From NCBI RefSeq assembly GCF_008831285.2, contig NC_045148.1, forward strand, positions 7,383,001 to 7,447,000: a DNA stretch of 64,000 nucleotides. The letters are read 5' to 3'. This DNA is from Nymphaea colorata. Lineage: Eukaryota > Streptophyta > Magnoliopsida > Nymphaeales > Nymphaeaceae. The first letter of the stretch is position 1; every line of letters begins with the position of its first letter. The notes under the pieces are model-generated. The model ran no database searches. It saw only the letters and a program-made list of their open reading frames with translations, and had not been told where the DNA came from. Positions 37,404-50,493 of this stretch are shown piece by piece. The position numbers and the translations under genes are program-made.

Positions 37404-38936
37404 ATGATGATGGAGAGCACGGGCTCCACTCCTCCTCCCCCTGTTGTTGATCAGGAGGCGGTGGTGGTGCATCAGCAGCCGCAGCTGCCGCCTGGATTCC
37501 GGTTCCACCCGACGGATGAAGAGCTCGTAGTGCACTACCTGAAGAGAAAGGCCTCCTCTGCGCCCCTTCCCGTCACCATAATTGCGGAGGTCGACCTCTA
37601 CAAGTTTGATCCATGGGAGCTCCCTGGTAATCCACCACCACCACCACCTCTCCCTCTCTCTCTCGCTATCTATCTTTCTCTTTCTCTCGCTATCTCTTCT
37701 CTGTGAATTGAATTGGTTTTATGGCGTTGATGAACAGGGAAAGCTACCTTCGGCGAGCAGGAATGGTACTTCTTCAGCCCGAGGGACCGGAAATATCCGA
37801 ACGGGGCCCGGCCTAACCGGGCGGCGACGTCGGGCTACTGGAAGGCCACCGGCACGGACAAGCCGATCCTGACCTCCGGCGGGGCACAGAAGGTTGGGGT
37901 GAAGAAGGCGCTCGTGTTCTACAGTGGCCGGCCTCCCAAGGGGATCAAGACTAATTGGATCATGCACGAGTACAGGCTCGCGGACAGCGGGAGCAATTCC
38001 AAGTCGAATTCCGATTTTACGAACAAGAAAAGTTCGTTAAGGGTATGAAACTATCATCCCCTCTTGTCAATACATCTGATAATTGGATTCGCACGCTCGC
38101 ACTGTTTCGTCATTAGTTGGTCATGATGAACAAATTTTTCTTAACTGATGATAATTGTATGATCCAACTGGTGATAATTGATTGAGTTTTGAATCCATAT
38201 TCTGATCATGATTTCAATTTCTTTAGTGGGTTATTGGTAGATGCTCTTTACTGGTATTACTACAATTTAACTCGATTCAAGTTGCAGATTTTGATTCTGA
38301 TTATGGTCTCAAATTTCCGAAACGTTTCAGCTTGATGATTGGGTGTTGTGCCGAATCTATAAGAAGACCAACCATTCTCAGAGGCTGATTCTTCGAGACA
38401 GAGTGGAGTGCGTGGATGAGATGCTGGCTTTGTTGCCCAACATGGAAGGACACAGCTCCAAGCTCCAAGCTGCTCAAAAGCCTCAGAATTTCGCGCCTCT
38501 GGTCCAGAACGACGATAACTTCTTCGAGGGGCTGTTGGCAGACGACGGCGCAATCGCAAGGAACTCCATCTCTCAATTGCCAGCCTCGTCGAGCATGGTG
38601 CAGAACAGCAACGAAGCAGCCGAGATCTCGATGATCACGGCAGCGGCGGCCACCGGAGGAGTACTTGTCGGAGGCTCCATTAATCCCAACCTGCCATTGA
38701 AGAGAACCCTCCCCTCCCCGTATTGGAACGAAGGGCTGCCATCCATCAGGAGATTTCTGGCCACCGCCAACGATGTTGGCAGCAGTTCTTCCATGGCAGC
38801 TTTGCTCAACCAGATGCCAAACGGTGCAGCTGCTTCTTCTTTCCAGCAGAACCAGCATGCCCTTCTGGGGACGGCTCTCGCTGATGGGGTTCTCAGGCAA
38901 CAATACCATCTCCATGGAATGAATTGGAATTCTTGA
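37404..38936 (+). CDS. NAC-domain transcription factor (NAC018/NAC025/NAC056-like), three exons
   Basis: A nuclear DNA-binding regulator of 377 aa. Exons are 37404-37626, 37738-38042 and 38331-38936, joined by GT-AG introns of 111 and 288 bp. Intron positions match the usual NAC gene layout. The NAC domain spans about residues 28-190. Subdomain A is [15 protein letters not shown] is [20 protein letters not shown] is [14 protein letters not shown] and [19 protein letters not shown] is [20 protein letters not shown] with NWIMHEYRL, and E is [11 protein letters not shown] at the start of exon 3. The [21 protein letters not shown] stretch points to the NAC018/025/056 (NARS) clade, linked in Arabidopsis to seed-coat development. 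The C-terminal 185 residues are Ser/Ala/Asn/Gln-rich and probably activating. The start is the first of three adjacent ATGs. No lesions seen. Confidence 0.93.
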
Positions 38937-39892
38937 TTCCTTTTCGAAACCTTATGTTTGGTGGAAACCAAATTCCTGGGAAATCAACGATTCTTAGATC
39001 ATACAAGGAAGACGACAAATAATAGCATGACACATGTTTGACAAGATGCAGCTGAGCATATATAATTTATGAAAAGTGACTTTTAAAAATTCATCTGATT
39101 GTGCCCCCAAGGTTATTCTAGTGGCCAGTAGAAAGGCAAAAAAATCTAGGATGAAAAGATATGGAAAAGACATAGGCTTGTTTTATTTGATTGCTTTTTA
39201 TATTTACAAATATGTTATAGTCACAGAATCGCTAATGTAAAGGAGAAATCTTTATTTGGATCTTATGGAAATTGTAGTTATGGAGCTTGTAGAAACAGCT
39301 TTGACTGTTTGTTGCCGTTCATAGAATTTATAGTTTTAAGTTTTGGTTTCCTTTTTCTTTTTCTCCCTGACTTCACAATGATTCATGAGTGGTTGGAATA
39401 TTTCTATTATACGAGAATAGATCAGGTCATATTGACAATAGTAAATCATAATCAAACCAGGCGTTTGAAATCCCAGCTCAGAAAATTAACTCTGGAATTG
39501 AGGACCAACAAATCGTGATCAAGTGAAATATGAGGCTGATTACAGCATGGTCACAAATATCCATGTTTTTCTAAAAAGATATTCTATATATCTTCGCCGT
39601 TTTGAAATGAGCGGATACATCAGTGAGGTTATCACTATATTTTTATAATATATATAGCAAGAAAGAAGATATTGCAATACTATCCCAATACATTCCAAAA
39701 AAAAACTTTATAAGTTGAAGGGAGCCATGGCCTTTCTTATATTTCTACCATCTGATTATGTTAACTCTTTTAATTTTTCTATGTTTCATACTCGTTTCTT
39801 TATATTTTTTAACAACACGCTAGAAAACTCCATTATCTTACAAATTTTTTATTTTGTAAAATTCCAAGTTTTAAAGTTTCTGAGACTTATGG

Positions 39893-39944
<52 letters not shown>

Positions 39945-40538
39945 GTGCATGATATTGGTGACTGTAAACTGTTGATGAAATATGAACTGCTTTGCTATAC
40001 CAACTTGCATATGATGGTTAACATATGCGCAATAATGTTGGAAAATTATATAATAATACTAGGAAGATTTTGGACCTCTCTTCTCTGAGTGTGGTGTTCT
40101 TTAATTTCTCAAGTCTTCATATTGATGTCAATAACTTGACTTGGCTGGTGCGAGCCCTTCCCAGTCTGAAACTTTCTGGGCTTGAAGGGCTCCAAATCCT
40201 GATCCTTTGGATCTTCCGAAAATTCTTTTAATTTTAAATAAAATTTGTAAGTGATTATTTTTTCCATTTCGAAGGGAGGGATGTGGTCATCAATTCTCCA
40301 ATAGATATGACATGTATATGAATCATTCTTGTCTTTTCTGTTCTGTTGGAAATTCTGATGCTTAATTATTATTCTTTGCTTGTTAACGAAATGAGCAGAA
40401 TATTAAGAACCCAAGCATGTGAAGGACTGGAAAATTTTACCTGACTGATTTACTCCAGCTTGCAACTTTTATTTTTTTTGAAGTATTCTTAGCTAAGAGA
40501 TCTCACCACCTGGTACCGAGCAGTTCTGGGCCGTGGGG

Positions 40539-40633
40539 GCAAAGCGAATCGACAAAGCATTCGCAAAGCGAAGCATGAGGGTCGCTGTCACAAAGCAAAG
40601 CCTTATGCTTCGCGAGTGTTTTGTCCGCTTTGC
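40539..40633. repeat. 95-bp foldback element
   Basis: The left arm (GCAAAGCG...GACAAAGCATTCG...CGAAGCATGAGG) pairs with the right arm (inverted GCAAAGCG...GACAAAACACTCG...CGAAGCATAAGG). The GCAAAGCGA unit is also repeated within the left arm. It may be a small foldback transposon. Confidence 0.65.
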
Positions 40634-41290
40634 ACGCCAATTGGTGGAATTAATCCTCTCATTCACCCGAAATATTCTTAGTTTGTGATTTTTAGCATTA
40701 CAGCTTTTTTTGTCGCTTCTTCCATCCCTGACTGTGACAAATATAGGAAAATGAAAACAATTTTTATGCAATTAATCAAAATTTAAACAAAAAGTAAGCA
40801 GTAGGGTTGTAATTTTAATTAAGTTCATTTGTTAGAAAGTAATTTGATTCCCCTTCAAGAAAAGCAATTTTTGCAGTGGGACCCTAAGGTTCACGTAATC
40901 CTAGTTGACAAAGGAGCCATGTCTCACCTTCATGTCCATTCTTGAACACGATGCCAACTCCCTCATAGAATGGAATATACTCTAAAAACTATTTAAGTAG
41001 TGAAATTTCAATATCGTCCCAATTTTAAATATAATGTTAGAAAAACACTTTTTTTTATGAAATTTTCACAAATAAAGTTTTTGTAATTTGTTGTGATCAA
41101 TCACTTATTTTGGTTCCTTTCTTCTTGCCTCCTTCAAACTTTGTGCCAAGGAAATGATTGTCACCTAGGACCAATGTATATATTGATAGACAGGGAATCT
41201 GGAAATGCCAAAATTGGGGCAGGAAGTTATCAAATAAATTCAGTGTCTCCAAAACCTCCTACCTTAAGGGTTGGGCTTGAGCTGCATATC

Positions 41291-41342
41291 AGATGTGTCT
41301 CTTGTTCGATTCTTATAGATGTGTCTCTTGTTCGATTCTTAT
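41291..41342. repeat. 26-bp perfect tandem duplication
   Basis: The unit AGATGTGTCTCTTGTTCGAT, plus TCTTAT, occurs twice head to tail at 41291-41316 and 41317-41342 without difference. Confidence 0.95.
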
Positions 41343-42334
41343 AGGCATGTCAGGCTTCTCACTGTTAAAATTATTATCGACATCTAGCAGACGTCGTCGC
41401 TAATAGCTTATGTAACTACATTTCAAACATGTGGTGAAGATATCTACACCGATGCATGCAATGACAGGTGTCGTGGAAATGCCGGTGATAGTTTTCACAG
41501 ACATTCTCTTCACCGATGACCTTTTAAACGTCGGTAAAACTTTACCGACATTTTTTCCTCTTTTACCGTTGTTTTCCGGCCATCGGTAAAATACCAAAGT
41601 ACTTGTTGGAACATTACCCATATGATATATTGTAAGAATACACACAATCGAATTGCTAAATCACAATCCTGGACACTGGTTTATGTAAAGATCAGAAGAT
41701 CAATGGCTGAGAATCGTCGAGTCATTTTTCCTTTAAAAGACCATGATGAAAGTGCCCAGTTTTAGTTGCACAACAAATACATCTTCAATGTGATAATAAA
41801 AAAATTTCATGCACTTTGCGCATAGATACACGAATCGATATGCACACAAACAAAGACAGACATACAGTGAGCAACTTTGCAAGTAAATGCAAGGGTTCCT
41901 CTTAGTTCAGAATTAATCTAACGAGTATTCATAATTAACAGCCAAGAGTTGAAAGCGAGAGAAAAAGGGTGTTGGGGGTAGTAGAGTTTAAATTGGGAAG
42001 CTGATTATGCCCTAGTTTAATAACTATATGGAATGGCTAAAAGGTTTTGGCTTTGTCTTGCTTACAAATCTTGGAACCCAATAGAGTGTTTTTAAAAGTT
42101 AGGCAGATAGAGAAATTAAGAGAAATTATTCTTAGGTCTTAATGGAATTATGAAAGTTTCATATATGCTTGCATAAATCTCGATAATGGCATTTCCTTTA
42201 TGGTTATACAGAACAATCCAACTTTTCTCCACTTCAATTCATGGCTGCTAATTTTGGTATATGAACCAAAAGCATGAAAAGTGCAATATTGCTCGCCGCT
42301 CACCGGAGATCAATTACCAACCATAAACTTCATA

Positions 42335-42337
<3 letters not shown>

Positions 42338-42426
<89 letters not shown>
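42338..42426. repeat. Compound (TG)n(AG)n microsatellite
   Basis: (TG)n from about 42338 to 42380 passes directly into (AG)n to 42425. A strong candidate for length polymorphism. Confidence 0.97.
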
Positions 42427-42428
<2 letters not shown>

Positions 42429-45192
42429 CGTGATCAGTCAACAACCCAATGAAGGCTAATCTTGGGGTTTAGTAGTGGAAGGTGTGGAAGAGTCTGATTT
42501 GGTCGAAGAGATTTGAAATTCGATATTGCTGCAATTGGAGGCAAGAAAGGTACGTTATTGATCTCCAATGAAGTTTATGAACATGTAATTAAATTATTTG
42601 AATTTTTAACAAATGCAACCTTCACTATGGGCAATCTTCGACACAAGATGTATTACATTTTTATTTCTTTAAGAAATTGTAGCCATATAGCTCCAATGTC
42701 AGATTTACTGTTATTGAGAAATTAAGCACTTTTTTTTAATCAAATTAAGGATCTTTAAATAAGGTGATTTATCACTTTTTTGTGTCCTAAACATTGAAGG
42801 TTACAGGTCACACCTTAGTTCCAAGTAGGTGTTGGCCAAGAAAGCCATTAAAACATGGAGGCAATCTAATCAGAATCAGAATAAGGCTTTCAAATATCCC
42901 TGCTAAGTTTTGGAATGTTGAGGGTGTTTAAGGGACTACCATGCATAACTGGAGTTAGGTCTATAATTCACTACAAAAAAACCTCAGATTGCCGTGTTTG
43001 TTTTGGTAAATTGACATGATTGTGGAGAATGGAAGTCATCTTTCAAACAATTAAGTATGAATCTCAAATAAAAATTTTGCTTACATTACGCGCTGACAGG
43101 CCATTTTATGTTTTAACTATCGGGCACTGAGAGATTCTAAGGGAAGAAGGTTGAAAGAAAAATGAAGAATAGTCCAAGATTAGAACCGAAAGAGGTGGTA
43201 TGTGAAGAAGGAATCCATGGACATAAGGTCAAGGAAAGAAAAGGATGACATGAATGCTATCAAATATCGCAAAGTGTTAATATTGAAGAGCATTGAATTA
43301 GTAGAAAAGTTGTTGAAACATACTCATTGTCGACCAATGATCATTTGCTTGCAAAAAGAAGAATGGTGGCAACAAAATTTCCTTTCTGAAAGAGAAGGTG
43401 GAATAAAAAATACATGTCAAAAGAAAAAATGAAGAGATTCTTAGACATGAAAAAAGTGAGTAATTAAAATGATTGTATAAAGGACTGGCTTTATTATAGA
43501 AGACTGTTAAGTGCCCTCTTCCTCTGGGTTTGGTAAGAGAAAGTCCAATCAAGTTATTTATATGAAGAAAGAATTGCAAGATGAAAAAAATAAGTTTTTA
43601 TACAAAAGTTGGGAAGAGAAAAAGGAAGGAAAAGAAGCAGATATTGAAATATGCATCTTACAAAGTGCGCCTCCTTATCTTTGTCAAGGTGGCTAGTTGA
43701 CAGGTTATAGGCCTGGATGGTTTCCACAAGGGAAAGTCATGGTTTTAAAGGCCCAATGCTAAAAGCTCAAGTTTACGAGAGAAAATTAAAAAACTTGTCT
43801 AAGTTCTCATCCTTTGTTTAGGGAATTCGAAATTTGAATGCAAATGACAAGAAAATTGTGAGTGTGATGAAAGTGACTAAGTTGGTTTATGAAGACACCT
43901 TTAGAGGTCGTTTGATTGCATTGGAACACCGCATAACAAAACAGGCACGTTCTGTTTTGATCAAATCAACACAAACGCCGGACAGAGAACTGTTAGGACA
44001 CGCCGGACGAGGAACAAGGGGTATAAATAGCCAAGGTGTTCTGATGTGTTTCGAGGTTTACCACGGAACAGCCTCCCCCGACCCCGAGCTCTCCTTGCCC
44101 TCGACCTATCTCTTCCTCTCCTCCTCCTCCGTTTCCACCCCTGAGCACTTCCTTCTCCTTCATCTCCGTCTTCACTCCTTCTCCTCTGTCTCCACTGGAG
44201 GTTCCCCCGAGCACTTCCTTCTCCTTCATCTCGCACCTCAAGTCTTCTACCTACTGCAGTTAAATAAATTGCTTTTTGAAACTTAGAGTGCTTTAGTTAT
44301 TGTGCAAAACATAGGAGTTTTAAAAGTAGTAAAACTGGTGGCTACTAGACCCTTATATGTCACACTGAATAAGAATAGTATAACTTGTTAATTTTAAGAA
44401 GATTGGATGGTAGAGGTTAAGTTAAAAAGAAATAAAAATCACAGAGTATTTTCAAGGGATAGAAATACCTCTCAAATGGAGGCATGAGATCCTGAATAAG
44501 GAAACTCATTTATTTCGGCATCATCTCTTGAAAATACAGTTTTATTCTATTTTTTCCCAATTTAATCTCTACCATCTGATCTCTTAAAACCAACTGCCCA
44601 CAAAATTCTAGATTTGGTAGCTATCAGTTTTTCTTATAAGGTATTGGAAGCCAAAACTGCAGTTTTGCTCTCTAAAAGAACTACATTAAATGACAATTTT
44701 ATGGAATAATTTGTCTGCTCTCAATGCTTGACCATTATTAGTGCAAAACTTTTCAATTTTCAATTTGTGCTTATGTCTACAAGTCTAGATGTCAAAATGT
44801 TATACATTATATAATGTACTCTTTCATGATCAATTAAAACTTAAAGATCAATTAAAACTTGGGGAAGTAGCTTGGGCCAGGTCATCGCCCTTGCTAACAC
44901 CACGGCTCAATTGTAACATATAACTATATATACAATAACTGTGTGTGTGTGTGTGTGAATATATGTATATGATTTTTTTTTTTTCAATGTAGGCTGCAAC
45001 AGCAAAATTCACATATAAAATGAGTAGGTGTTCGAGAAGAGCATGAAATTTTCATGTGCAAATATGGTTAATGACAAAAACACTCTTGGTTAATGAAAAA
45101 AGATAACTTAAAAAGGGAAAAAAAAAAAAGGTCAAAAGACTAAAAGGGACATCCCCGTTTTAAATAATTTCCAAAGTTTCCCAACTCCCTAA

Positions 45193-45237
<45 letters not shown>

Positions 45238-46105
45238 CTGCAGCACCGCATCCCATGTGGCTAGACGCCACACTGAAGATAAATTATAGGCTGTTAACTT
45301 ATCGGATAAGATGTCTTGGTGCTTAAGGAAAAAGGCAAAGGATGTAAGAATATTATATCTAGATGTCAGTATCAAAGGCACTTTGTATGACGACTATCGA
45401 TAATCCTTCTCTAGGAAAGCTTCTTATAGAAGAGGAAAGAAAGAATATCTCTGTCCAACTCCTCAATTTATTTGGAATGGGTCACCAAGCAGTAGAAAGA
45501 AAAAAAAATGGCTTCTAATAATTTACAAACGGCCACATAAATTCTTTTGCGTTGTGGCAGTTCTATGGGAGCTGGCAGGGGACAATGGCCAAAATTTAAA
45601 AAAAAAAAAAATTACATGTAATTTTGAAAAAAAAAAATCATTTAGCCTATGTAAAAGTTCTGAAAAATTATATTTTACCTCCTGTTAAAATTTAAAAACT
45701 ATAATTCAGCTTTTCTAATTAAAAATTCCTGGTTCTGAGGCTATCTTCATCCAAGATTCATAGCATGCAGGACTTGGAAAAGCGTTATGGCAAAGATAAA
45801 ATATCAAATGCATTTTTAAGGTCAAGTTTTAATATAGAATTACGCTGCAACAACCACAAGTAATATTTCAACATTTAGAATGAAGGCCAACAGAGAGGGT
45901 GATATGAGGTGGATACATGATATACTCCATATATATAAAGCTAAGGTGAGATGAGAAGACTTATGCAAGGATCCCTTTATGTGCCCATGTTAGATATTCG
46001 ACAGAAGCGTTTGGGCCAACTAGGTCCTTAATCGCCTTGATAATTTCTTCAACAAAAGAAAATTGAATTCGCCTTACTATTTAATTCTATCAAGAATAAG
46101 TTGAC
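42427..46105. other. Intergenic, possible dead transcription unit
   Basis: CACTACAAAAAAACC at 42969-42983 resembles a CACTA terminus. Around 44022-44029 a TATAAATA box is followed by a CT-rich segment and an open frame (43834-44286). This includes a perfect 24-bp direct repeat (GAGCACTTCCTTCTCCTTCA core) at 44143-44166 and 44209-44232. No family is recognised, and the frame starts upstream of the TATA box, so I do not call it a gene. A (TG)n run is at 44940-44957 and a 41-nt poly(T) tract at about 45197-45237. Confidence 0.4.
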
Positions 46106-46109
46106 GAGA

Positions 46110-46400
46110 AACATATGCTAAGTTAACCATTCTTTTTAGTGAATCGTATTTTATAATACATAAAATGGAACAGCTCACATAACATCAAAATTTTCATGGT
46201 AGAGAAATCATCATTTTTTGTAAAAGTAACTTAAATTAAAGCATATTTTAAATCGAATTAGTTTTTATAAATGTGTTAAGATATTTGTATTTTGTTTAAA
46301 GTATTTTTAGCAAAAATTTAAAAAGTCTGGTTCTTATCTCTGGCTAGCTGATTGAATCTATCAATTTAAAGAGTCTGGCTTTTATTCCTGACCTAACTGT
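46110..46400. mobile_element. TA-microsatellite-associated MITE family, copy E
   Basis: The right end, read inverted, is TTAGGTCAGGAATAAAAGCC, matching the left end of the 27.9-kb copy. The interior (TCAAAATTTTCATGGTAGAG, AACTTAAATTAAAGCA, TTTTTATAAATGTGTTAAGA) matches copies B, C and D. An extra internal copy of the end (AGTCTGGTTCTTATCTCTGG, about 46325) suggests a duplicated terminus. Unlike the other copies, no TA tract adjoins it. Confidence 0.55.
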
Positions 46401-46589
46401 GTAGGATCAAGTTCAACATGTATGGGATCGACGCGATTAGTGAAACTTCGTGCCAAGTAAAGGCTGACTCAAAATTTTTATTAGAATATGAAATTTTCCA
46501 CTTCTAAAAAGTTTTAGAGAGGAAAGAAAAAAAAAAAAAGTGAGTCAGATCACACAATTTCACTTCGACTAATTTGTAGCCCTTTATGA

Positions 46590-46745
46590 GTATGATGGGT
46601 GGTGTGGGGTAGGCTAAAGCCACCTCTTCTCTTCTTACCTTTCTCTCCTTACCTTTAAGGTTCAAAGTTTTTTTCTTTTAGTATTCATGAAAATCGAACT
46701 AAGCATGTTGTCTAGGTCAACCCGCTATACTACACCCCTCATAGC
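46590..46745 (-). mobile_element. tRNA-derived SINE, degenerate
   Basis: On the minus strand an A-box-like TAGTATAGCGGG (46721-46732) precedes a B-box-like TTAGTTCGATTTTC (46689-46702) at tRNA-like spacing, after a GAGGGGTG 5' end. Target duplications were not found. Confidence 0.45.
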
Positions 46746-46749
46746 CTCT

Positions 46750-48225
46750 AGCAATACAATAATGTATTTATTGTATTGATAACTACTTAGCTGGATCTGA
46801 TCCAAATTCATTATAATATATGTATTTGCATGTATTGTATAAATATACATAACAATAGTATACATATACGTACACAATGTATATTATACATAATAGGCAT
46901 AATTTTACATTAGTATACATGTTATACAACATTAATTATATGTATATGTATAGTATATATATTTGATGTATACATAACATATATTAATACAATATATTGA
47001 GATATGTGTATTATTATATAATGGAGACCCCATCCGTTACACTTTCTGTTTCCTATATTGCAAGGCGGTGCGTATTGTTCCTTTTTCCTGCTTTTGTCCT
47101 TTTCTTAAGATAGATGATGACATTCGTGACTATGACGATATGATGAATGAATCGGATTTGGTGTTCAAGAATCTAATCCGAATCCAGCTTTTAAATTTAC
47201 AACAGAATATAATCTGAGTTTTAAATGCACATCCAAATGTGACCTCGATTATTATGTATTAAAAAATGACTTTCAAAATGTTGGATATGGGATATATGAT
47301 ATGTTTTAAAAATTAAATCCAAATTAAAATCAGAAACCGAATCCATTGGATTGCATTTTTTAAATCCGTTCTCGATTTGGTGGCAGGTGTTAATTTCTTT
47401 CCCATGTCCGACTTTTCTGAAGCAACTGATCGGTTCACTGTCTGATCTGAATTTGATCCATTGACAAAAGTAAAGTAAAGCCGTAGCTTAGGTTAATGAA
47501 CCTGACCCGATCCAACCGTCAACGTGAATGCCCCTTTAAAGTTTGAAGCCAATAAATGGGTGGCTGCTTGGATCCGGTTAGGGCTCTCATGAACCCAACC
47601 CGTCAATGTTGGTGCCTCTTAAATTTGAAGCATTTGCATTCTGTCTTTTGTTTCTGATCTGTTTTATTTTTTTCTCCTATTTTATTTTCCCAATTGTTTT
47701 CATTTATTTGAATTATCTGAAAAGCGGTGCAGGTACAGATTTGGATATGGGTATGGAAATGTGGACAATTTTAGAAATTGTGAGTGTGGGGTATATATAT
47801 ATATATATATAATACTACAAAATTCTAAATGAAAAAATATATAAATAAACAAGTACTATAAATAAAAATACTACGTATTAATGACTAAGAACTCTGAAAA
47901 CAGAATGACAACTAAACAAGTTAAATCAATTAAATTAATGTAAGCAGTTTGGATCAATTTTGATCTAAAAAGTACCTAAGTACCCACTTTGTCAAATAGA
48001 TATAGGAGCCGGGGTAAGGGAACTTTATTGGAATACCTGTGTGACTTAGGTTGAAAGTAGATTTCTCCCTCTAATCATCTTATATGTCATCTAATGGATT
48101 CACGTATGTGCAATTCACACTCATGTGGTTGCATGCATGCTCACTCACACACGCACATAAGACGGCCTTTGGAAAAAGAAAACAATTTATAGAATTGACA
48201 TAAACAAAATTTTCTCATAAGGAAA
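46750..48225. other. Intergenic with a GGATT-type repeat
   Basis: An AT-rich stretch with many ATATGTAT/TATACAT motifs lies at 46740-47010. A hAT-like GGATT/AATCC copy occupies about 47130-47400 and (TA)n 47790-47811. No gene recognised. Confidence 0.5.
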
Positions 48226-48241
48226 TAACTTTCTTTCAAAT

Positions 48242-48464
48242 CTTTTTGTTTTTAGAAGGGTGAGTGGCTTACTTCTATCACCCCGAAGACAAGATACTGC
48301 CTTCGCTCTGTGCCCATCAACCAATGGTTCATAGAGGTTGCGTCGAGACCTATCACGATCCATAAGATGAGCGCACTAGATCATGACAGCGGCCACGAGA
48401 TTTCAACCTCATACCCCTTTGAAGTGGACCGTTGTGCTGCCCAGTGCGCTACATCCCCTCGGAG
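48242..48464 (-). mobile_element. tRNA-derived SINE with perfect 16-bp target duplication
   Basis: A 223-bp element on the minus strand. Its head GGGGATGTAGCGCACTGGGC resembles a tRNA. The A box TAGCGCACTGGG is at 48440-48451 and the B box GGTTGAAATC at 48399-48408. It is flanked by identical TAACTTTCTTTCAAAT at 48226-48241 and 48465-48480. Length, internal promoter and target duplication together fit a SINE mobilised by LINE machinery. The perfect duplication suggests a fairly young insertion. Confidence 0.88.
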
Positions 48465-48480
48465 TAACTTTCTTTCAAAT

Positions 48481-50415
48481 TTAAAGTCCACCTATTTAAA
48501 GATAATTAAGTAAAAACACCATTCTATAATTAAAGGAATTATTTTTTGAAAAAGGGCACTTTGCTTTAATATAGAAAGAAAACTAAATTTCGTAAGGGAC
48601 CCAAAAGTTACATTTTTCGTATAAATCAGTCCACTAAGACATAAAATCAGGTCGAAACACAAGTACGCGGTACTGATTAATTAAACATGGAGAAACAAGG
48701 GCACCATAAATTCTTTCGAGAACTAGCCAAAAAAGCATGCTGCCCAGTAAAATAAATAACAAAATGTCAAATATGTATTATCAAATTTAAAATTATTTAT
48801 ACATAATATAGTATGACAAGAAATTGATTTGTTGATGATATACCGCTGAAGAAAATCAAAAAGGACGTGGGTTCTATATTATCAGTCGAAATAGTTTGTT
48901 ATTATATATTATCAAAGGAAATAATTAATTCATTTTATAATTTTTATTTATGGGAGACTGCATTCGACATCAAAACCCCAAGGCCATACACTTAAACCGT
49001 TGTTGCTAATGTCCCCCTTATGATTAAAGATTTTTAGCAATAGATTTTAAATATTTAACCATCCAACAATTCGGCAGCAGGCTGATTTGAATTCCTCTTT
49101 ATGTGTGCGCGTGCAGCTGGAAATCAATAATCTAAACGGCCCGATTGCATTCTGCTGTGCGTGAATCCACTCAAAGTTTCATTTTCTGCTCTGGTCTCTT
49201 CCTATGCTTAGCGACCTAGCGCCTCAGATCATGTGAGAACCGAGAAGCAAGGCTGCAAGAGGCTTATTTTTTGGCTTTCTGTAAAATTCTTTGGCACAGT
49301 TAAATTCTGTATGTTAACAGAATTCATGGCTTTAACTAAAATTGCTTGGACAAAATTGTTTACATGCTGTTATTCTGAGAGTAAACTTGTCGTCATGATC
49401 AAGGGAAATGTAACAATGGAGGTTAACAATGACTGACGATTTGACTATTATTCGCAATGACTTGATCTGGTATACAGAAGGCTTCTATAGAAGCACCCAG
49501 AAGATAAATCAACTAGACTTTATGCTATTGCCCCTAATAAGGTGCAATTTGTAATGGTATTAGCCTATATACAAGCTAAGCAGGTGGAGCTACCAAAGTA
49601 TGAAGTTGTGAAAAATTAATGGCTGCCAACAAAATTAAATCTTCACCAGAACCAATTATGCTTGTTCTGTGCCCATATGCCAAACCCTCATCATTTCTTC
49701 AACCCCCAGCTGTTTGTAAATCAACAATAAATACTGTGATTAAGCAATTGAAACTGCTTCTTTTCACCAGATATGTTGTATAATTCTTATGTCAATTTTG
49801 TGTTTATACTGAATTCCAAGTTTAAAATATTACATGATAAAGATAAAAAAGGCTTCCACTGAAAGTGTTAAACTGGGTTCAGAACTCAAGATCTGCCACA
49901 TGAGACTTGAGTAGAGACTGTAGAGTATCTAGTCATTATGCCAGATGCCTTAAGGTTGGTCGATTTTGTTATTCACAGTTAGCTTACAGGAGTGTATTTG
50001 CATGTTTTTCAGCTTCACTGGTAATAAGGCATTAAATTTCATACCAAGGCAGTTGGAATAGTCAATGCAGTTGCAGCTTGGAATCGTCAGTAGAATTGAA
50101 ATGTGCTGTCTAAGGAATAATGCTTTTAAACGTCCACTCACCACAGTTATTCTTACCTGACCCATGTTGCACCCTCTAATCATTCACTCGCAAACAAACA
50201 ACTCAAACCATATTTCCTAGAAATTCAGGTAGCATTTATCTCGTATCAGAATATCCACCTGCTCAACAACACATTCTCTCATGTTCGGTGAGAAAATTGC
50301 CTTTGCCCTTTCTCATAAAAGTCTCTCACACTCTCTCATACACAAACAACACACATTTCCATTTTACTGCAGATCTTAACTCACCGCGGTAGAAGAACCC
50401 AGTTCTGGTAATCAT
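48481..50415. other. Intergenic with a SINE-like block
   Basis: Minus-strand SINE-like block at about 49860-49950: A box TGGCATAATGAC (49932-49943) and B-box-like GAGTTCTGAACCC (49875-49887). No gene recognised elsewhere. Confidence 0.45.
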
Positions 50416-50419
50416 ACTC

Positions 50420-50426
50420 TATATAA
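50420..50426 (+). promoter_or_regulatory. TATA box of the small secreted protein gene
   Basis: TATATAA at 50420-50426, 68 bp before the ATG, places a transcription start near 50455 and a leader of about 40 nt. Confidence 0.7.
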
Positions 50427-50493
50427 TGCCTGAATCCTCAGGGTCCCTCACCAAGCTCCTTTGGTTCTTCTCCATCAACCTGAGGTTCTCAGA

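Larger units (their letters stand above)
38937..42337. other. Intergenic with several small repeats
   Basis: (TA)n at 39898-39938. A foldback at 40539-40633 carries GCAAAGCG/CGAAGCAT arms. A 26-bp tandem duplication occupies 41291-41342. At 41440-41600 repeated CATCGGTAAA/ACCGACG motifs include a 20-bp palindrome at 41530-41549. No gene recognised. Confidence 0.5.

Noticed and set aside
38260-38971. Minus-strand open frames over NAC exon 3
   Set aside because: Antisense shadows; the plus strand carries the conserved NAC subdomain E and the splice acceptor.
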